In this document: positions 4,778 to 7,982 of the stretch, one piece after another
Numbering within the stretch: position 1 is the stretch's first letter
Layout: each line of letters starts with the position of its first letter
NCBI GenBank assembly: GCA_017543005.1
Contig: JAFWEA010000200.1
Span: 1 to 7,982 of the forward strand
Length of the DNA stretch: 7,982 bases
From: Solobacterium sp.
GTDB taxonomy: Bacteria; Bacillota_I; Bacilli_A; Erysipelotrichales; Erysipelotrichaceae
Reading direction: 5' to 3'
Made by a program: the position numbers and the translations under genes
The notes under the pieces: generated by a model
What the model saw: the letters and a program-made list of their open reading frames with translations, nothing else
The model's database searches: none
What the model was told of the DNA's origin: nothing

Positions 4778-5773
4778 ATGAGAAAGCGGATATTGATCAG
4801 CACGGTTATACTGACGGCACTGGCTCTGGCAGCAGTGTTTCTTTCCCTGTGGTTCGGAGCCCGTGTGATTCCCTTCGGGGATGTATGGCAGGCAATTTTC
4901 CGCCCGTATCTTGATACCTATAATGCCCGGGTTGTCCATGCCCGCATCGTGCGGACAATGTTCGGTTTTCTGGCCGGGGCCGCCCTGGGGGTGTCCGGGA
5001 CCGTCATGCAGTCGGTGACCCGGAACCCGGTTGCAGACCCCAGCATTCTGGGCGTCAATACCGGGGCGGCGCTGGCGGTTGTCATCGGCCTGGTATTCTT
5101 CAACATCGCCCGGCCGGAACAGTATATCTGGCTGGCTCTGGGCGGGGCAGGCCTGACGGCCGCCCTGGTGTATGGGATTGCGTCAGTCGGGGCTTCCGGC
5201 ATCACGCCGATCAAGCTGGCGCTGTCCGGGGCTACGGTATCGGTGGCCCTGGGCTCGCTTCTGACAACGGTGCTCCTGCCGGATACCGATGCCATGAACT
5301 CGTACCGGTTCTGGCAGATCGGCAGTATCGGCGCGGCCACCCGGGAACACATGCTCCTGCTGCTGCCGTTTTTCATGGCCGGCATGGTGATGGCACTTCT
5401 GCTGGCAGATCATCTGAACATTGTTGCTCTGGGGGATGAAATGGCAAGCAGCCTGGGGGTAAATGTTCGCCTGGTAAGGCTGCTGGCAAGTGCAGCCGGG
5501 GTGCTGCTGTGCGGGGCGACAACTGCCCTGGCAGGCCCGATCGGGTTTGTCGGTCTGATGGTGCCGCATCTGCTGCGCATGATGACCGGTTCGGATGTGC
5601 GGGTGATGCTGCCGCTTTCAGCATTGGGCGGAGCATCTCTTCTGCTGATCGCGGATGTGCTCGGGCGTATTGCCGGCCGGCCCGGGGAAACCGAAGTCGG
5701 GGTCATCACGGCACTGCTGGGAGCACCGGTATTCATATATGTCATTCAGAAAGCGAAGGTGAGGTCACTGTGA
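4778..5773 (+). CDS. Iron-siderophore ABC transporter permease 1 (FecCD family)
   Basis: A 331-residue integral membrane protein of the BtuC/FecCD family (PF01032; members have about ten membrane helices), one half of the translocation channel. The N-terminus MRKR is followed by a hydrophobic helix (about 5-27). Family landmarks are R-x-V-R-T-x-x-G-F-x-x-G-A-x-L-G-V-S-G (56-74), MQSVTRNPVADPSILGVNTGA (77-97), and ALGDEMASSLGVNVR (217-231), which forms the cytoplasmic coupling region that meets the ATPase. AGPIGFVGLMVPHLLR (252-267) and GETEVGVITALLGAPVFI (303-320) follow. The start is uncertain: ATG 4778 begins at the basic residues but has no SD nearby, while an in-frame GTG at 4754, eight codons earlier, has weak GAGGG spacing but lies in the loop of a stable hairpin. 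The gene ends in GTGA, overlapping the start of the second permease by 4 bp. The stop-start overlap points to coupled, roughly equal synthesis. Confidence 0.92.
   Translation: MRKRILISTVILTALALAAVFLSLWFGARVIPFGDVWQAIFRPYLDTYNARVVHARIVRTMFGFLAGAALGVSGTVMQSVTRNPVADPSILGVNTGAALAVVIGLVFFNIARPEQYIWLALGGAGLTAALVYGIASVGASGITPIKLALSGATVSVALGSLLTTVLLPDTDAMNSYRFWQIGSIGAATREHMLLLLPFFMAGMVMALLLADHLNIVALGDEMASSLGVNVRLVRLLASAAGVLLCGATTALAGPIGFVGLMVPHLLRMMTGSDVRVMLPLSALGGASLLLIADVLGRIAGRPGETEVGVITALLGAPVFIYVIQKAKVRSL
5756..5764 (+). promoter_or_regulatory. Ribosome binding site of permease 2 inside the end of permease 1
   Basis: AAGGTGAGG lies inside the last codons of the first permease gene, 5 nt before GTG 5770. 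It supports the GTG start in the GTGA overlap over the open but out-of-family extension upstream. Confidence 0.7.
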
Positions 5774-6792
5774 GCAGATATATCAGCCCGGACGCGGGAA
5801 AACGCCTGCGCCGCTGGAATACTGCCGTAATTGTCATGGCCGTCCTGACGGTTCTGCTGGCCGGAGCGATGCTGTGCTGCGGCAACATGTTTTACGCACC
5901 TTCGGTTGTATTCCGGGTGCTGCGCGGGGAAATGATTTCTTCCGCTTCCTATGCAGTTCTGAGACTGCGGCTGCCGCGGATGCTGGCGGCTGTATTCTCC
6001 GGCATGGCATTCGGCATGGCGGGTTTTGTGTTTCAGACAGTGCTGCGCAATCCGTTGGCCTCGCCCGATGTCATCGGCATATCCACCAGTACCAGCGCCG
6101 CAGCCGTCTTCTGCATCTCACTGCTGGGACTTCAGGGGATAGTCGTGCCGGCAGTATCAGTGCTGACCGGGCTCATTGTCTCAATAGTAATATATCTTCT
6201 TGCGGCGAGAAACGGCTTTTCCCACGTGCGCATGATCCTGATCGGCATCGGGGTGCAGGCAATGCTCGGAGCGGTGATCTCCTGGGTGCTGAGCCGGACT
6301 TCCGAGTATGATGTTGCCAATACGATGCGCTGGATGAACGGAAGTCTGACGAATGCCCGGATGCAGGAAAGCCTGACGGTCATGGTGATTGCCCTGACCG
6401 GCTGTCTGTTTCTGCTTGTGCACCGGGAAGCGATGCGGTTGATCGAACTCGGGGATGCCTACGCGGAAACCCTCGGCGGGAATATCCGTCATCTGTATCC
6501 AAAGGTAATTGCCGCGGCAGTCCTGCTGGTTGCCTTTGCGACTGCAGCGGTCGGGCCGGTATCATCGGTTTCGTTTCTGGCCGGGCCGATTGCCTCCCGC
6601 CTCAGCGGCCGCAGCCGTTCCACTCTGATCCCGAGTGCCCTGGCCGGATCGGTTCTGGTACTGGCGGCAGATCTGATCGGGCAGTTTCTGCTGCCGGCCA
6701 GATATCCTGCCGGGGTTATTACCGGTCTGCTGGGCGGTCCGTATCTTCTGTATCTGCTGGTAACCATTAACCGGAAAGGAGAAACAGGATGA
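5770..6792 (+). CDS. Iron-siderophore ABC transporter permease 2 (FecCD family)
   Basis: A 340-residue FecCD-type permease, partner of the preceding one. A basic N-terminal stretch (KRLRRW, 11-16) precedes the first membrane helix (about 18-38). Landmarks are RLPRMLAAVFSGMAFGMAG (67-85), FQTVLRNPLASPDVIGISTS (88-107), ELGDAYAETLGGNIR (226-240, coupling region) and PAGVITGLLGGPYLLYLL (313-330). The segment corresponding to the usual GPIGFVGL-x-x-PH helix is altered: VGPVSSVSFLAGPIASRLSG (261-280), lacking the Pro-His pair. This divergence fits a heterodimer in which the two halves have specialised. The GTG start at 5770 overlaps the previous stop by 4 bp (GTGA) and has an SD 5 nt upstream. The frame is open a further 87 codons upstream, but that part is unlike the family and overlaps permease 1. 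The end overlaps the ATPase start as ATGA. Confidence 0.92.
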   Translation: MSRYISPDAGKRLRRWNTAVIVMAVLTVLLAGAMLCCGNMFYAPSVVFRVLRGEMISSASYAVLRLRLPRMLAAVFSGMAFGMAGFVFQTVLRNPLASPDVIGISTSTSAAAVFCISLLGLQGIVVPAVSVLTGLIVSIVIYLLAARNGFSHVRMILIGIGVQAMLGAVISWVLSRTSEYDVANTMRWMNGSLTNARMQESLTVMVIALTGCLFLLVHREAMRLIELGDAYAETLGGNIRHLYPKVIAAAVLLVAFATAAVGPVSSVSFLAGPIASRLSGRSRSTLIPSALAGSVLVLAADLIGQFLLPARYPAGVITGLLGGPYLLYLLVTINRKGETG

Positions 6793-7595
6793 GTGAAAGC
6801 AGGGTGATTAAGGCAAGAAATCTTGCGACCGGCTATGACGGCCGGATCATCATTCCCGATATTACGATGACCATTCCTGCCGGCCGCATCAGTGTGCTGA
6901 TCGGAGCAAACGGATGCGGGAAGTCGACACTGCTGAAAGCATTCTGCCGGCTGAATAAAATCTATTCCGGCACCGTGACGCTGGATGAGCGTGATATCCG
7001 TGCGTATGCGCCCAGGGAATATGCCCGCAGTGTGGGAATGCTGCCGCAGTCGCCGGCCGTGCCGGAAGGCATCAGTGTCCGGGAACTGGTAACCCGTGGC
7101 CGTTTCCCTTATCGGCAGCCGCTGAAGGGACTGGCTGATGCGGATTATCAGGCTGTCGATAATGCGATTGCAACGATGGGCATTGAAATGATTGCTGACC
7201 GGAATGTGGATGAACTCTCGGGCGGTCAGCGGCAGAGAGTGTGGATTGCGCTTTCCCTGGCCCAGGAAACAGATATTCTGTTTCTTGATGAACCGACGAC
7301 ATTTCTGGATATTTCATATCAGATCGAGATCCTTGAACTTCTGGTCCGGCTCAACCGGGACAAGAAGACTACAATTGTCATGGTGCTGCATGATATCAAC
7401 CTGGCAGCCCGCTATGCCGATTATCTTTTTGCGATGAAGCAGGGCCGGCTGATCCGGGAAGGACGGCCGAAGGAGATAATTGACGAAGATCTGATCCGGG
7501 AAGTCTACGGAATGGAGAGCAGGATTATCACTGATCCGGTATACGGGACGCCGAACGTCATTCCGGTCGGCAATCCCGGTCTGCTCAGACAATAG
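6789..7595 (+). CDS. Iron-siderophore ABC transporter ATP-binding protein (FecE/FepC-like)
   Basis: A 268-residue cytoplasmic ABC ATPase that powers import through the two permeases. All nucleotide-binding motifs are intact: Walker A GANGCGKST (39-47), Q-loop LPQSP (Q87), signature LSGGQRQR (143-150), Walker B ILFLDEP (163-169), D-loop FLD (172-174) and the switch His in VLHDINLAARYAD (H201). The D-I-N-L-A-A-R-Y-A-D block and the length near 260 residues are typical of the FecE/FepC/FhuC group (COG1120). ATG 6789 overlaps the stop of permease 2 (ATGA) and has a good SD (AAGGAG) within the upstream coding end, so translation is likely coupled. It is followed after 17 bp, with no terminator, by the methyltransferase gene. 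Confidence 0.96.
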   Translation: MSESRVIKARNLATGYDGRIIIPDITMTIPAGRISVLIGANGCGKSTLLKAFCRLNKIYSGTVTLDERDIRAYAPREYARSVGMLPQSPAVPEGISVRELVTRGRFPYRQPLKGLADADYQAVDNAIATMGIEMIADRNVDELSGGQRQRVWIALSLAQETDILFLDEPTTFLDISYQIEILELLVRLNRDKKTTIVMVLHDINLAARYADYLFAMKQGRLIREGRPKEIIDEDLIREVYGMESRIITDPVYGTPNVIPVGNPGLLRQ

Positions 7596-7612
7596 AAACA
7601 GGAGAAACAAAT

Positions 7613-7982
7613 ATGTATCATATTGAAAAGAATACCGTACAGGAAACACTGATTATCCCGCTGTTCGGGCGGCTGGTCTGCGCCGAACATTTTCCGGAAC
7701 TGCTGGCTGATCCGGCAGCGGAGAAGATCTGCGCGCAGTTGGACTATGACTTTGCGGCGAAGCGGAAGGTGATGGAATCCGCGCCCGGGCTCTTCGGGGC
7801 CCTGGAGGTGGCCCAGCGCCATTATGACCTCATCTGGGAAATCAATGACTATCTGCAGAAACATCCGAAAGCAGCCGTGGTGAATCTTGGCTGCGGACTG
7901 GATGATACCTTCCGCAAGGTCGATAACGGCCAGTGCCTGGGCTACAATATCGACTTCCCGGATGTCATCGCGATCCGCAATG
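7613..7982 (+). CDS. Leucine carboxyl methyltransferase/TcmP-type SAM-dependent methyltransferase, N-terminal part
   Basis: The first 123 residues of a protein cut by the window end. The N-terminus NTVQETLIIPLFGRLVCAE (7-25), the LDYDF (43-47) and FGALEVAQRHYDLIWEINDY (61-80) blocks, and SAM-binding motif I VVNLGCGLDDTF (89-100) match the LCM/TcmP superfamily (PF04072), whose motif I is V-V-x-L-G-x-G-L-D. NIDFPDVIAIRN (112-123) would hold the acidic residue binding the SAM ribose. This group methylates oxygen or carboxyl groups of small molecules or protein C-termini; the acceptor here is unknown. The start ATG 7613 has GGAGA 7 nt upstream and lies 17 bp after the ATPase stop with no terminator, so it belongs to the iron-uptake transcript. 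That suggests a role with the imported ligand or in metal stress. The family call is strong; the link to iron is inference. Confidence 0.85.
   Translation, partial: MYHIEKNTVQETLIIPLFGRLVCAEHFPELLADPAAEKICAQLDYDFAAKRKVMESAPGLFGALEVAQRHYDLIWEINDYLQKHPKAAVVNLGCGLDDTFRKVDNGQCLGYNIDFPDVIAIRN

Noticed and set aside
5509..5769. In-frame upstream extension of permease 2, giving a 427-residue protein
   Set aside because: The extra 87 residues are Arg/Ala-rich, unlike any FecCD N-terminus, and overlap permease 1 out of frame; the GTG at 5770 has a good SD and a GTGA overlap.

Overview
The window looks like a chromosomal segment of a moderately GC-rich member of the Firmicutes (Bacillota). The signs are strong AAGGAG-type ribosome binding sites, a Gram-positive-style lipoprotein solute receptor, short intergenic gaps with intrinsic terminators, and a DUF4428-like zinc-knuckle protein of a kind typical of gut Firmicutes. 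The genus cannot be read from the sequence, and I see no mobile element, CRISPR array, tRNA or rRNA.

Left part (1-880): the C-terminal end of an alpha/beta hydrolase (esterase/lipase, HSL-like) is followed 12 bp later, on the same strand, by a small class I SAM-dependent methyltransferase. A hairpin that can act as a terminator in both directions separates this pair from the convergent minus-strand genes.

Middle part (881-3660): two minus-strand genes, a creatininase-family amidohydrolase and, upstream of it, a protein with an N-terminal Cys4 zinc knuckle and a C-terminal beta-rich domain. The upstream gene ends in an AT-rich hairpin whose loop holds its own stop codon. Divergent from these is a monocistronic GNAT acetyltransferase with its own extended -10 promoter and a strong terminator.

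Right part (3660-7982): a compact iron/siderophore (FecB-FecC-FecD-FecE/FepBDGC-type) ABC importer operon: lipoprotein receptor, two permeases and an ATPase. The last three genes are joined by 4-bp stop/start overlaps. The operon runs directly into a fifth gene, a leucine-carboxyl-methyltransferase/TcmP-type methyltransferase cut by the window end. The promoter (TTGACA, 17 bp, TGC-TAACAT) carries two tandem dyads of form RTTAG-N6-CTAAC, 22 bp apart, covering the -10 and the start region. This is the layout expected for metal-dependent repression, perhaps by a DtxR/MntR-type regulator. The receptor would capture a ferric chelate, the permease heterodimer and ATPase would import it, and the methyltransferase may act on the imported ligand or on a related metabolite. 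That last role is inference.
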